From: Apteryx mantelli
Taxonomy: Eukaryota; Chordata; Aves; Apterygiformes; Apterygidae
Assembly (NCBI RefSeq): GCF_036417845.1
Contig: NC_089982.1
Location: 64,803,684-64,867,683 of the forward strand
Direction of reading: 5' to 3'
Length of the DNA: 64,000 nt
The notes beneath the pieces are model-generated. The model saw only the letters and a program-made list of their open reading frames with translations, had not been told where the DNA came from and searched no databases. The position numbers were made by a program, and so were the translations under genes. Shown one piece after another: positions 37,517-49,300 of the stretch (positions are counted from its first letter, which is position 1; each line of letters opens with the position of its first letter).

Positions 37517-40354
37517 ATGGGATGTGGCTATGGAGGATCCTCTTGCACCCCTCCTGGGAAACCCGCATGCTCCGTCACCTCTCTGAAATACCTGTACACC
37601 AATGCATGCAGCATGGGGAACAAACAGGAAGAACTAGAGATGTGTGTGCGGTCGCAGGGCCATGATCTCACTGCCATTACAGAGACATGGTGGGATAGCT
37701 CGCATGACTGGAGTGCTGTCATGGATGGCTACGTGCTTTTTAGGAAAGACAGGCCAGGAAAGTGAGGTGGTGGAGTTGCTCTTTATGTGAGAGAGCAACT
37801 GGAACGTGTTGAGCTGTGCCTAGTGGTGGATGAAGAGTCGAGAGCTTGTGGGTAAGGATCAAAGGGCAGGCTAGCATGGGTGACACTGTTGTGGGTGTTT
37901 ACTACAGGCCACTTGATCAGGAAGAGGAAGTCGATGAGGCCTTCTACAGACAGCTGCAAGTAGCCTCACGATCCCAGGCCCTGGTTCTCATGGGGGACTT
38001 CAACCACCCCGATATCTGCTGGAGAGACAACACAGCTAGGCACAAAGAGTCCAGGAGGTTCCTGCAGGGCATTGATGATCACTTTTTGAGACAGATGATG
38101 GAGGAGCCAAGGAGGAGAGGTGTACTGCTGGACTTTGTGCTAACAAACAAAGAAGGACTGGTTGGAGATGTGAAGGTCGGGGGCAGCCTTGGCTGCAGTG
38201 ACCATGAGATGGTGGAGTTCAGGATCCTGCGAGGAGGCAGCAGGGCACTAAGTAGGATCGCAGCCCTGGACTTCAGGAGAGCAAACTTTGGCCTCTTCAG
38301 GGACCTCCTTGGAGGAATCCCATGGGTTAGGGCCCTAGAAGGGAGGGGGGTTCAAGAGAGCTGGTTAATATTCAAACATCACTTCCTCCAAGCTCAAGAT
38401 CGGAGCATCCCTATGAGTAAAAAGTCAAGCAAAGGAGACAGGAGACCCGCATGGATGAGCAAGGAGCTCCTGGCAAAACTCAACCAGAAGAAGGAAGTAT
38501 ATAGAAAGTGGAAAGGGGGACAGGTCACTTGGGAGGAATATAGAAACATTGTCAGAGTATGCAGGGATGTGACAAGGAAGGCTAAGGCCCGTTTGGAATT
38601 AAATCTGGCGAGAGATGTCAAGGACAGCAAGAAGGGCTTCTTCAAATATATCAGTAGCAAGAGGAAGACTAGGGAAAATGTGGGCCCTTTGCTGAATGGG
38701 GTGGGTGCCCTGGTGACGAAGGATGCAGAGAAGGCAGAGTTGCTGAATGCCTTCTTTGCTTCAGTCTTTACTGGTCAGGCCAGCCCTCAGGAATCCCAGA
38801 GCCTGGAGACAAGAGAGAAAGTCTGGAGAAAGGAAGACTTTCCCTTGGTGGAGGAGGATTGGGTTAGAGATCATTTAGGCCAACTTGACACCCACAAATC
38901 CATGGGCCCCAATGGGATGCACCCACGAGTGCTGAGGGAGCTGGTGGATGTCATTCCTGAGCCACTCTCCATCATCTTTGAAAGGTCATGGAGGACAGGG
39001 GAGGTGCCTGAGGACTGGAAGAAAGCCAATGTCACTGCAGTCTTCAAAAAGGTCAAGAAGGAGGACCCAGGGAACTACAGGCCAGTCAGCCTCACCTGCA
39101 TCCCTGGAAAGGTGACGGAGCAGCTCATCCTGGAGGCCATCTCCAAGCATGTGGAGGAAAAGAAGGTGATCAGGAGCAGTCAGCATGGCTTCACCAAGGG
39201 GAAATCATGCTTAACCAATCTGATAGCCTTCTATGATGGAATGACTAGCTGGGTAGATGAGGGGAGAGCAGTGGATGTTGTCTACCTAGACTTCAGCAAG
39301 GCTTTCGACAATGTCTCCCATAACATCCTCATAGGCAAGCTCAGGAAGCGTGGGCTGGATGAGTGGACAGTGAGGTGGATTGAGAACTGGCTGAATGGCA
39401 GAGCTCAGAGAGTTGTGATCAGTGGCACAGAGTCTAGTTGGAGGCCTGTAGCTAGCGGTGTCCCCCAGGGGTCAGTACTGGGTCCAGTCTTGTTCAACTT
39501 CTTCATCAATGATCCGGATGAAGGGACAGAGTGCACCCTCAGCAAGTTTGCCGACGATACAAAACTGGGAGGAGTGGCGGATACACCAGAGGGCTGTGCT
39601 GCCATTCAGAAAGACCTGGACAGGCTGGAGAGGTGGGCGGAGAGGAACCTCATGAAGTTCAACAAAGGCAAGTGCAGGGTCCTGCACCTGGGGAGGAATA
39701 ACCCCATGCACCAGTACAGGCTGTGGGTTGACCTGCTGGAAAGCAGCTCTGTGGAGAAGGACCTGGGAGTGCTGGTGGACACCAAGTTAAGCATGAGGCA
39801 GCAATGTGCCCTTGTGGCCAAGAAGGCCAATGGTATGCTGGGGTGCATCAGGAAGAGCATTGCCAGCATGTCGAGGGAGGTGATTCTCCCCCTCTACTCA
39901 GCCGTGGTGAGGCCACATCTGGAGTACTGCGTCCAGTTCTGGGCTCCCCAGTACAAGAGGGATGTGACACTACTGGAGTGAGTCCAGCAGAGGACTACAA
40001 AAACAACTAAGGGACTGGAGCATCTCTCTTATGAGGAAAGGCTGCGAGAGCTGGGCCTGTTCAGCCTGGAGAAGAGAAGGCTGAGGGGGATCTTATCAAT
40101 GTATACAAATATCTAAACGGGGGGGGGGGTGTCAAGAGGATGGGGCCAGACTCTTTTCAGTGGTGCCCAGTGACAGGACGCGAGGCAACGGGCACAAACT
40201 GAAACACAGGAAGTTCTGTCTGATCACGAGGAAAAACTTTTCCACTGTGAGGGTGACAGAGCACTGGAACAGGTTGCCCCGAGAGGTGGTGGAGTCTCCT
40301 TCTCTGGAGATATTCAAAACCTGCCTGGACGTGATCCTGTACAATGTGCTCTAG
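37517..40354 (+). pseudogene. CR1 ORF2: endonuclease-reverse transcriptase, lightly broken
   Basis: CR1 ORF2 makes the apurinic-like endonuclease and reverse transcriptase for target-primed reverse transcription. The first ATG considered is 37517. The endonuclease is seen as YTNACSMGNKQEE, then [17 protein letters not shown] and SDHEMVEF, all intact. A TGA at 37763-37765 follows FRKDRPGK, where an Arg codon is expected (CGA to TGA, a CpG-type change). A small deletion near 37840 changes frame. From about 37846 the frame is then open for 711 codons through the linker and [11 protein letters not shown] (motif A), [10 protein letters not shown] (motif B), [10 protein letters not shown] (motif C). 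It stops at TGA 39979-39981 after DVTLLE. A conserved C-terminal tail ([11 protein letters not shown] to LYNVL) persists in another frame at 40160-40354. RT catalytic residues are intact, but the whole protein cannot be made from this copy. Confidence 0.93.
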
Positions 40355-40432
40355 GTGACCCTGCTTGAGCAGGGGGGTTGGACTAGATGGTCTCCAGAGG
40401 TCCCTTCCAACCTCAGCGATTCTGTGATTCTG

Positions 40433-43400
40433 AGATTAGGAGTATGCTCCACAACTTAGGTGACAGAAGTGCTGCTTCTACAAGTCAGCAAAGTCCCCTT
40501 TGAGCTCAAAAGCTGCAGTGGCCCCACTCAGATCTGTTAAAAGTCTTCTGCTTGGTAACATTATTTGTATTACACCATTTTCTTATAATATGGAAAAAAC
40601 AATTTCTATTCTTGGTTCTTGAGATAAGATTGTGCTAGATAAGATATCTTCCCATTCTCATGAAAGAACCATAGCTATAGGATTTGTAGGGGAGAGGGGA
40701 GGAATGCAAACCTCTGAACAGGAATAAAATGCCGAAACTGATCTGCTTTGTTTTCTTTTATCCTCCAGAAAATTCAAGTAGTAATTAGTGCATTTCATTC
40801 TTGCCTTTGCAATAGAATTTCACATAAATAAGATCCTGTAGTCCAAAGGAAACTTCAAAAAAAGCTGAGAGGAAGAATTTCTCTGAGGTACATTGATGCA
40901 AAATGGGTAGGTCTGCCACCAAGATATGCTATTTCTGGTTATTGCTAGTCAAAACAGAATAGTGCTGGGATAGTTTTTTTTAGTCATAAAACATTACAGC
41001 GGTGTTGTTGACTATATCCTCCAGCTACAGCTCAAAGGTTACTCTGAGTTGTGCTATCTCAATAACAGACTCAAAGGATGCAGAGTGAGTGGCACTGAAC
41101 ATACAGAGGCTAAGCTTTGTGCTTTTGGGAATTACTCTCTTTGTAGTCTTTTACTGTAACCTTTGTGGTGTTGATCATGTCCTGTTCTGACCTGGAGAAA
41201 TAATGGGAAAGTACACCTGTTGTAAGAAAGTTGATGCAGAAATTGTCACCTGCTGCATAGACCGAACTAAGCAAAAGTATATTCTCTTCTAATTATAACT
41301 ACAAGAAACTTGCATCTCTGGGCAACTCTGCCTTCTTTCATACATCGTTTCTTGCATAGTTTACTGAGTTAAAATGCATTTTAATTTTGTCTTGTATGCC
41401 CTCATTTTTAATTATGAAGTGCTTGGGTTTATCTTCTTACATAATTGGTCACATTTCTGAAACTCTTGGAACATCTTGCACATTGCTGTGCTTTTGGAAT
41501 TTAGGACAAGTGTACCCATGAATATGGACATCTAATATCTGCTTTACTGAATACAGTACGTGGCTTGTTAATGTTGCTTCAAAACAGCAGGTCTGCTATT
41601 TTTGGTGAGGAAATGATTTATTTTATCAAACCTCTTTTATTGAACAAGGTTTAATTGAATCAACATAGAACCAAAATCCTAGACCCTCTGAAGAATATCA
41701 TGTTTTATATGGATCATGCTGGGTCATAAATTATTCTTGCTTAGAACTAGAAAAAGATCATAAAGATCCAATGACACTAATTCAGGTAAAATCAATCTTA
41801 AATTAGAATACAGTAATTATATATTATATTAAAAAGGATGAGACTTACTAGTTTGCAAGATGGTAGTTAGTTGTATTCATCCTGATGTTTCATCTCTTGC
41901 GCTTCTATTAGGGAGTTTCAGGGAGGCATATATCAGGGCCTGTGTCCAAGATTTGGACAGGAAGTTTCTAATGCAAATGGAACTGTATTTATAATTATTC
42001 ACTCTTGCCAAATGGTTTATAAAAGATCAGCTCCAGTCATAGGTTTCATGACAAGTGGGAAAATAAATTGTTCAAGATAAGATGTAAATTAAGGACAAAG
42101 TTCAACAGACTTCCAGAATGTATAATTATACTTTGATATGTCACAGGGTAAGACAGTCTTAATTTATTTAAATTTTGTAAACTTAAAAAAATTGTTGGCT
42201 GCAAAAATGGCAGGGAAGAGATATTTAAAAAGTGTTAATTCTTGAGAAATGTCAAACTGACCTTGAAAAATGAATCCAATGGAGGTTTGGAAAAACCTTT
42301 CCTGAAAGCAATTTTAAATGACAATAGTGTGCTGATGAATCTGTTGTTAAAAAACAGTATGGATGAGCTAGATTGTCCAAAAATGCACCATTGAGGGTCT
42401 GATGCACAAAGATCCTAGAATATGGGCTTCTGCAGACTACAAAGCATACTGCATAATATGATGATAAGGAGCAAAAAAGCATCAATGATGACAAAAAAAA
42501 ACCCAAACCCAAAACACAGAAACAACCCCAAAGCAGGAGGATTGCTTGAAAAGCAGTACCAGCACAACAAGATTTGAAGGCTTGATTATATATATCAGCA
42601 AAGAATGTGATTAAGGATATGTGGCTGCCACTTTGCAACACTTCAAGAGCTGTACAAAATAATTGGCACTGAAAGTCAACATTCCTAGAGTATATCACCA
42701 TTATAGTTGTTAGGAACCTGATTTTGAGCTAGCATTTCTGGGCTGTGCATTTCTATGTGTACTTACTTACTGCACACTTATACTGATAATTACCTATGCA
42801 ATATGTGTCTGCATCCATATAAGTCTCATATCATAATGTTAATTAATGACTGTAAAGTCAGCTGATTTTTTTTCAAAGCTATTGATCCACTGTAACTCAG
42901 CATGTGGATGCCAGACTAATGGTAAGCACATATGTAGCGCAGATTTAAGTGTTTAATGTTAGAAAATACTGGCCAAGCAATACATCAGCAGTTAGAGGAA
43001 AAATTCCCATGCTGTCTGATATGGTTTATTCCAGGTAAAGCTTGTCCTTAAGCACTGGATTCTCGCTTTAGTTTAAGGCTAGATTGTGTTATACTTTCTT
43101 ACTCCCTGGCACAAGGCAGTGTTTTTACCTCAAACAATACAGATGCACAAGAGCTGGCCCTGAGCAAGCTGGTGTGCTTACACAAAGCAGTGTGGTGCTG
43201 TGCAGAGGTGATAGTTTGAGTCCTGGAAGCATTCACTGTAGCTCTTTCATCAGTCATAGCATTGCCTGTAGTCCTGTCTGCATAGCACTGCTTTTATCTC
43301 AGCTCAGAACAACATTGCACAGTTTGGATGCAAAAGATTGGTCTTCCTTTCACCTGATGGGAATCTTAAGCCAAAACAGTATGATCTTCTTTCAAGTTTG

Positions 43401-44205
43401 CAAGAAATGGAGTAGGAAGCAGAGAGGTGGAGGCAGAAATGGGTGTATGAGTCTCAAAGACTGGTTTGTTAGGAAAAACAGGAAAATGACCAAAATACTC
43501 GAGTGACTGGAAAATGGTATAAGACTTCATTTGTAATTTGGAGATTTTCTTGGTATGCTGGAGTTTCTTTCAAAGTCAGCAACAGGTTCACGCTGGAACA
43601 CATCAGACAGTGTGTAAATGTGCTTTATATCTGATTTGTATCCATTCAGCAATACCAGCCTCTCCTGTGAATGCTAGGCTTGCTGTGTAGGCACACACCA
43701 CTACATCTCAACCTATGGATCCTGTTCATACCAAGTTACCCATAACTGGAATGCAGGCCGTCTATGCATAGACTTTCAGGCTGATGCATTTATTTTAATA
43801 TATCCCATTTGATTCTTATACTTCAGGATGTCTAGGAAAGTAATAGGTCCTGTCTAAAGCAGTATGACATAAATTAGATTGAAAAGTTTAATGATATATT
43901 CAGTGTTGCAAATCCTACTGTTCTAAGATAATCATAAATCTAGTTTTGAAAACCAGATGTATACCAATGGAGCTGCATCCCTCATGGTTTCTGAGGATTT
44001 GATTCTATTAGTGTAAACAATTTTTATTTTTTTTTATAGCACCTGTAAGTGAATATACGTATTCACACATCTTTTAAGGGGCTTTAGGTAGATGTTCAAA
44101 TAATTCTCTGAAAAGACATTTTTGATCCCAAGATACATCACTCAGCTTTGTGTAATTGCAGCCTTGTTAGTACTCTGTACTAAAATGGTTGGAAAGTATT
44201 AGGAT
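40433..44205. other. Gene-free AT-rich DNA
   Basis: No exon, RNA gene or repeat recognised. Two longer open frames, 42252-42701 (minus, 149 codons) and 43084-43506 (plus, 140 codons), have no domain, no homology I recognise and no splice-site or promoter support; I treat them as chance. Confidence 0.55.
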
Positions 44206-45405
44206 CATAGGATAATTCAGGTTGGAAGGGACCTCAGAACAGCTGTAGTCCAACCTCCAGCTCAAAGCTGGGTCAGATCCAGTCAGGTCTTGAAAAACTC
44301 CAAATATGGAGACTGCCCAGCCTCGCTGGGCAGCCTGCTCCAGTGCCTGACTGTCCTCTTGGGGAAGAAGTTTCTCTTCATAACTAAGAGGAGAACCTCT
44401 TTTGTTTATGATGGTCTGAACCTCTCTTGTTTCAACTTATGCTCATTGTCTGTCATTTTCCTCCCTCCACCCCCTCCATACACCTCTGAACTGCCTGGAT
44501 CCACCCTCGAGAAGCTGGTCATTCTTCTCTTTGAACCCTAAGCACAGAGGCCTGGAAGACGTCATCAGTGAAGACTGATGCAAAGAAGATATTGAGTACC
44601 TACCTCGGCCTTATGTGTCTCCTGTTACTAAATAATCCACCCCATTCAGCACTGGGCCTGCATTCTCCTTGTAAAACCTTTTACTACTGATTTAGTGATA
44701 GAAGCTCTTCTTGTTGCCCTTGACATCCCTAGCAGGTCTCAAATCCAGCTGAGCTTTGGCTTTCCTAACACCAACCCTGCATGTCTTGACAACATTTCTA
44801 AATTTCTCCTTTGTAGCCATGAGTTCCCTGTTTAGTAAGGTCTCCTGATACTCAAGGAAACAAGCAGATATATCAGGATGGACCATCCTTACACTTGGAG
44901 AATGCTGCCCTTGCCAGCCTTCCTGAGCTCCTTTGCCCTTCAGAGCTGCCTCCTCCTATGTGATCATACCTACCATTTCCTTGAATAATCTGAAATTGAC
45001 TCTCCTAAAGTCCAGGGTCTTTATCCATCCATTGCAGCACTCTAGTCATATGGGCTGTCCCACCACATCTCAGTAATTCCAACAGTGTTGCAGTTCTGTG
45101 ACCACATGTCCCTCCTGCTTGTTTCCCAGGCTGTATGCATTTGTGTATGTATGCTTGAGGTGATCCCTCTTCTGCCCTACTTTATTATTCCATAGAACTC
45201 TCTTGTACTCATCACCTGGCACCTTTTGCTGTCCACCTCTGTCCACCACTTTCTTATTTAACTGTGGGTTTTAATTTCCCTCCTTGGCCATTCCTAGTTA
45301 AGAGCTCTTCTTAGTTGGCCAGCCTCCTGGCAAAGATGCTTTTGTCAATTTTATTGGGTGGATTGCATCTCTCCCCAGCAGTCCTTGACCCTCAGAGAGG
45401 ATCCC
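44206..45405 (-). mobile_element. CR1 LINE, old, with two internal deletions
   Basis: On the minus strand, starting at about 45405, the order is: the end of ORF1 (equivalent to GIHLT region, 37.33 kb of the full copy), start of the endonuclease (AYSLGNKQE-like and MWWDS-like remnants), then a jump near 45027 to the linker (LDFRRVNFRLFKEM-like), continuing through KAKAQLDLRPARDVKGNKK and FFASVFTDD-like remnants, then a jump near 44510 to the C-terminal tail and 3' UTR (ending at about 44206). About 1.2 kb thus represents about 3.1 kb of a full element. The missing parts are roughly 0.54 kb of endonuclease and 1.39 kb of reverse transcriptase by comparison with 36250-40432. Sequence is strongly diverged. 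Confidence 0.88.
44692..44886 (-). pseudogene. CR1 ORF2 linker fragment
   Basis: The only sizeable open piece inside the deleted old CR1: 64 codons including KAKAQLDLRPARDVKGNKKS, matching the [20 protein letters not shown] block of the young copy. It ends at a stop where the family continues with a Tyr-Ile-Ser block. It is a relic without function. Confidence 0.85.
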
Positions 45406-48400
45406 CGGTCTACAAGCTAAATCACTTGGTTGTATAACTGACATCCTCACCAGTGTTGCCTGTAATCAATTTCCTGAAATAACTGGAACCGTATACTTTA
45501 TTTTACAAAAATTGCTGATGAAACAGCTGTTGACTAAAAGCTGTGGCAATGTCATCATGCAAAACAAAAACCAGACACTGGGGATAATGGGTTTCTCATT
45601 TATCTTAGTAGGTTATGTGCTGGTTTACTGCAGCTGAGAATCTGGCCTACAAATCTTTGTGACATGCCTGTTGAATTGCAAATATATGCTTTAAAAATCC
45701 CTGACTAGCATGTCTTTATGTGTTTTTGAATGTATTTGGGAGCTATTATTATTTATCAGAGCAAGTTTAAAAATCTCACTGCGCTTTCTCTTTGAACTAA
45801 ATTACTGCTTTCGGGTCACTGTATATCTCTCATGGTTGGGGGAGGAGGAGTAAGGGGAAGACTTGAGTTACTGCTCTCGTATATCCAACCCTTGCTGTGT
45901 TAATCCAATGCTGACTGCTGTTTCTTCTCCCCAGGAAGCACTTTTTAAAGTCTTTAAGTGCCATTGAGAGCAAGAGGGCAAATGTTCTCTAATGACTTTA
46001 AGTTCAGGAAGCAAAAGCAGAAGTTTCTGGAAAAGTTTGAGAAGAAGCTGACAACATCTGTCAAAGGAAGATTGCTTCTCCTTGTCTATTGGAGAAGCAT
46101 ATTTTGTTAACACAGTGGGGTACCAGTGGTGCATAGCAATAAATAGTAAAATAATACATAAATACAGTTATAATAAAGTTTTGCATTCAAGCAGATCCTT
46201 AGAGACTCAGAAATCATCACAGCATAGTTTTAAGAGACTTTTTTATAAAGACGACGGGTTTGAGAGAGTTTCAGTTTCTAGCATTCCAACCAAAGCCATA
46301 TTAGCTAGTGACTTAGTATGTCTAACAAGGAAGAAAGTTTATTGGGAAAACTTTACATATACAAGGAAAGCTGCTTTTTCCCCTTCCTTGGCAATTTTGG
46401 CGTACTGAGACAAGTTCTGTTTCAGGTTATCTCTTTGCATCTCAGTTCCTGTTGCACGGATAAATTTGAAAGCAGAATTTTGTTGGTTATTCTTTTGGTG
46501 TGTAGGTTCTGTTGTAGTGATCCAGAGGCAGGATTTTCTTTCCATGACTGAGAGAGAGTCCTGCTTTTTCTGGAGTGGGACATGAAAACTTCTGATAACT
46601 TCTCGTTTAATGTAGGAGCGGCCTTTTCCTTTTAAAAGATTATAGTAAGAATTTGATCTATTCACAAATCAGTAGAAGGTGGATTCAAGTGTTACAAATA
46701 AAATAAGACCTTTAGAGTAACATGATTCCTTTTCCTTTATAGAAACTCATAGTGTGGGAGGAGATGACAGAAGCCGTGGAAGTCTGTCTGCAAAGACCAT
46801 TATGTTTCTATTGCCCAGAGGCAGGCGTCTCTCACTGAGGCGAGATTTTTTTTTGATCCTAGCTTTTTCTAAAGAAAATTGCTATTCTCACAAAGATGGT
46901 AGTGCAAGAAGTACATCCCCTCCACCTCAGATTGTGTGGTCCAAGTTTCTCAAGTTTTAAGAGTTAAAATAGGTTCAGCTGTGTAATCTACTGCACAGTG
47001 TAGTGCAGGCTGGAGCCCTGTACTGTGTGTTGTGACTGAATCCTGTGTGAAGACATATGAAGATACTTGAGGTAGTTGTAAATGACTTGGGTAGGGTGCC
47101 AGGCAGGTTTCAGATAGTAACCATACTATCCCTGTGCAGTGCTGCATTGTGTAGAGTAGAAATATCCTTTGAGGGAGAGGGGAGCCTGTTCATTTTCCAT
47201 GTGGAATAAATCACCAGAACTTGTGTCCTATCAGATATCGTGGAGTTTGGTACTTAATGAAATTATTGTTGATAGTACAAGAAACTTAAAGCATTAAAGA
47301 ATTTGACTTCATGTCCTGGTAGGGGAAAAAGCCTTTTTCTTTCATACTTAAAGTAAACTTCAGTAGTAGCTTTCTTGTAGCACTGGTGACAGCTATATTT
47401 TGGAAAAGCAGCAAAGAATAGGAATAATGGTGTACTTTTCTTCTTTTGAGAGCTAAATATTAATTCATTTTGATCACTTAACTACATTTCTTTCTTTATG
47501 GCCTTCCAGCTATGTAGTCATGTAAGCCTAGCCAAGTTGTCCAGATTCTCAACTCTGACCAGAATGCACTTTGCTTAAGGCTTATGTGTGTTTGTGTAAA
47601 CAGGTTTTTGTGTGTGTGTGGTTTTTTTTTTTTCTTGCAGTTGAAATATATGTGGTTCCCAGGTCTTTAACTTGTGCTGCAGTATGTATTACAGGCAGTA
47701 GTTTGCTTTATAAGGCAGATTTGGAGCTTGGATAGGTTGTAGTACCACTACTGCTGAAGGATGAGCAACTTATCCAGTATTCCTAATGTTCTACAAATGA
47801 ATATCTCAGTATGAAAGAAATTAAGATATCTTTACATTTTGATCTTGCATTTTTCCTTCATATTACAAAATGATTTTAAAGCCTGCTGCATGATTCCAAA
47901 TTCTTTAAATTAAAATAATACTAATACTTCCTCAGGGAAATATTTTTGATACACACATTAACTTCATGATTATTGGACTTTTTTTTTAATTTAGTTTTAA
48001 AGAAAAATAGTATGCATGCGTGGCATGATTAGTATATTGCAGATTAACCTGCAATGGTCCAAATGCCTCCAAACTGAAGTTCTGTTTATACACAAGAAAT
48101 ACTTTTTTTTTAAATTTATTTGAAAAAAATAAGTCTTTTCATTGTCAGAAAATGTATCAAAAGCTCTAATTAAATCAGAGATGCTAAGAGCTGTAGCTAG
48201 GAGATTAACTAGAAAAACAAGACCTCCAATATTTCTCCAGATACTCCAAAGACCAAAAACCTCACTTGGTAAGGTGTTGCTTATTACTGTATTCTCCAAG
48301 TATTTTACTAATGACAGTGTTTCTACTATCTTTCGGCTTGTACTTGCATTCAGAAGGTATAATGTTTGAAACAATACAAGCCCTTGGAAACTTGCTTGCA

Positions 48401-48950
48401 AACCCTTTTAATTTGTTTTGTCACACCTTTTTTTTGGTCCATACAAATCTCCACAAGCAGTAGCAGTGCATAGCTCTGGTGCTTCCTGCTGATTTCAGAA
48501 GAAGTTAAGTGCATTATCTTTAAAAACCATGTAATGGACTGTTGACTTGTCCTAATAAACCTGATAACAGCCTGTTCTAGCTATAGTACTTTTAGAATCA
48601 CCATCATTGCATGAGTCCAGTCATGTCACTGCATTCCTATTTAACACAATATTATGCCTCTGGTAGTTGCTAGTGTAAATGTCTATGTAAGAGAACATGA
48701 ACAGAGCAAACCAATGATGTATTTTACTTGCATCATTCATAACCTTGGTTGTGCCTATGGAGTATGAACCCAGAAATCTGCTGAATCTTTCTCACCCCCC
48801 CCCCATTTTTTTTCCCTGTAAGCCAGATATAACTTTTTGAACTTGTGGAGCATGTGCCAAAAACTGATCTCTTGTGACAATACGCTGAACAGTTCTATGT
48901 CCTTTGAGGAAAATGCACCATCTTCCATATGTCCTGTACCTATCACTTGA
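45406..48950. other. Gene-free DNA
   Basis: No gene recognised. Overlapping frames on both strands at 45868-46665 and a frame at 46754-46960 have no domain. Simple sequence includes a TG/T run near 47607-47636. Confidence 0.5.
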
Positions 48951-49009
48951 TAATTTCATTTGAGCCCCTTTTTTAAGGGAAACTGTTATTTTTGCCTATT
49001 TTTTCTTCA

Positions 49010-49300
49010 TGCTATTCATGGCTTTATGTAGACCTCTGTCAAACCTCTCAGCTCTCTTTTCGAGGCTGAAGAGTCCTTCCTTATTTCATTATTCCATAAC
49101 TTTGATCACCCTTCTCTGTACCTCTTCTACTATTTATATCCTTTTTGATAGAGGGGAATGGAGGTCAATAATGTACAAAATATTCATGATGCACCTACAT
49201 CTTGATTCAAACAGCAGAATCTATTCTGCCTGCCACTCCTTCCTTAGTTTTAAGCATTCATTCTGTCTTTTCTGAGTGCCATGGAGCAATAAACTTTTGG
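49010..49300 (-). mobile_element. Ancient CR1/L3-like LINE 3' fragment
   Basis: The plus strand contains, in order, CTCTTTTCGAGGCTGAAGAG, TTGATCACCCTTCTCTGTACC and ATATCCTTTTTGATAGAGG, which as reverse complements follow the 3' part of old reptile-type CR1/L3 elements (the LFSLEKR-coding region, then ORF2 end and the long 3' UTR). It is heavily diverged, with no reading frame left. Extent to the right is uncertain. Confidence 0.65.

Larger units (their letters stand above)
36250..40432 (+). mobile_element. CR1 LINE, young, nearly full-length
   Basis: A 4.18 kb element with the expected CR1 order: short 5' UTR (about 36250-36351), ORF1, ORF2 and a short 3' UTR ending in ATTCTGTG and ATTCTGAG octamers near 40420-40436. 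Its GC content is well above the flanking AT-rich DNA. Full-length avian CR1 copies are rare because most are 5'-truncated. It lies about 400 bp downstream of an old CR1 in the same orientation. Lesions are few: one frameshift in ORF1, and one nonsense codon, one frameshift and one late stop in ORF2. Confidence 0.97.

Noticed and set aside
42252..42701. 149-codon open frame on the minus strand, rich in hydrophobic residues
   Set aside because: No recognisable domain, no promoter or splice context, and AT-rich hydrophobic composition typical of chance frames.
43084..43506. 140-codon open frame on the plus strand
   Set aside because: No family resemblance and no supporting signals; neighbouring DNA is ordinary intergenic sequence.
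45868..46665. Frames of 88 to 108 codons overlapping on both strands
   Set aside because: Mutual overlap on opposite strands, no domain, no homology recognised.
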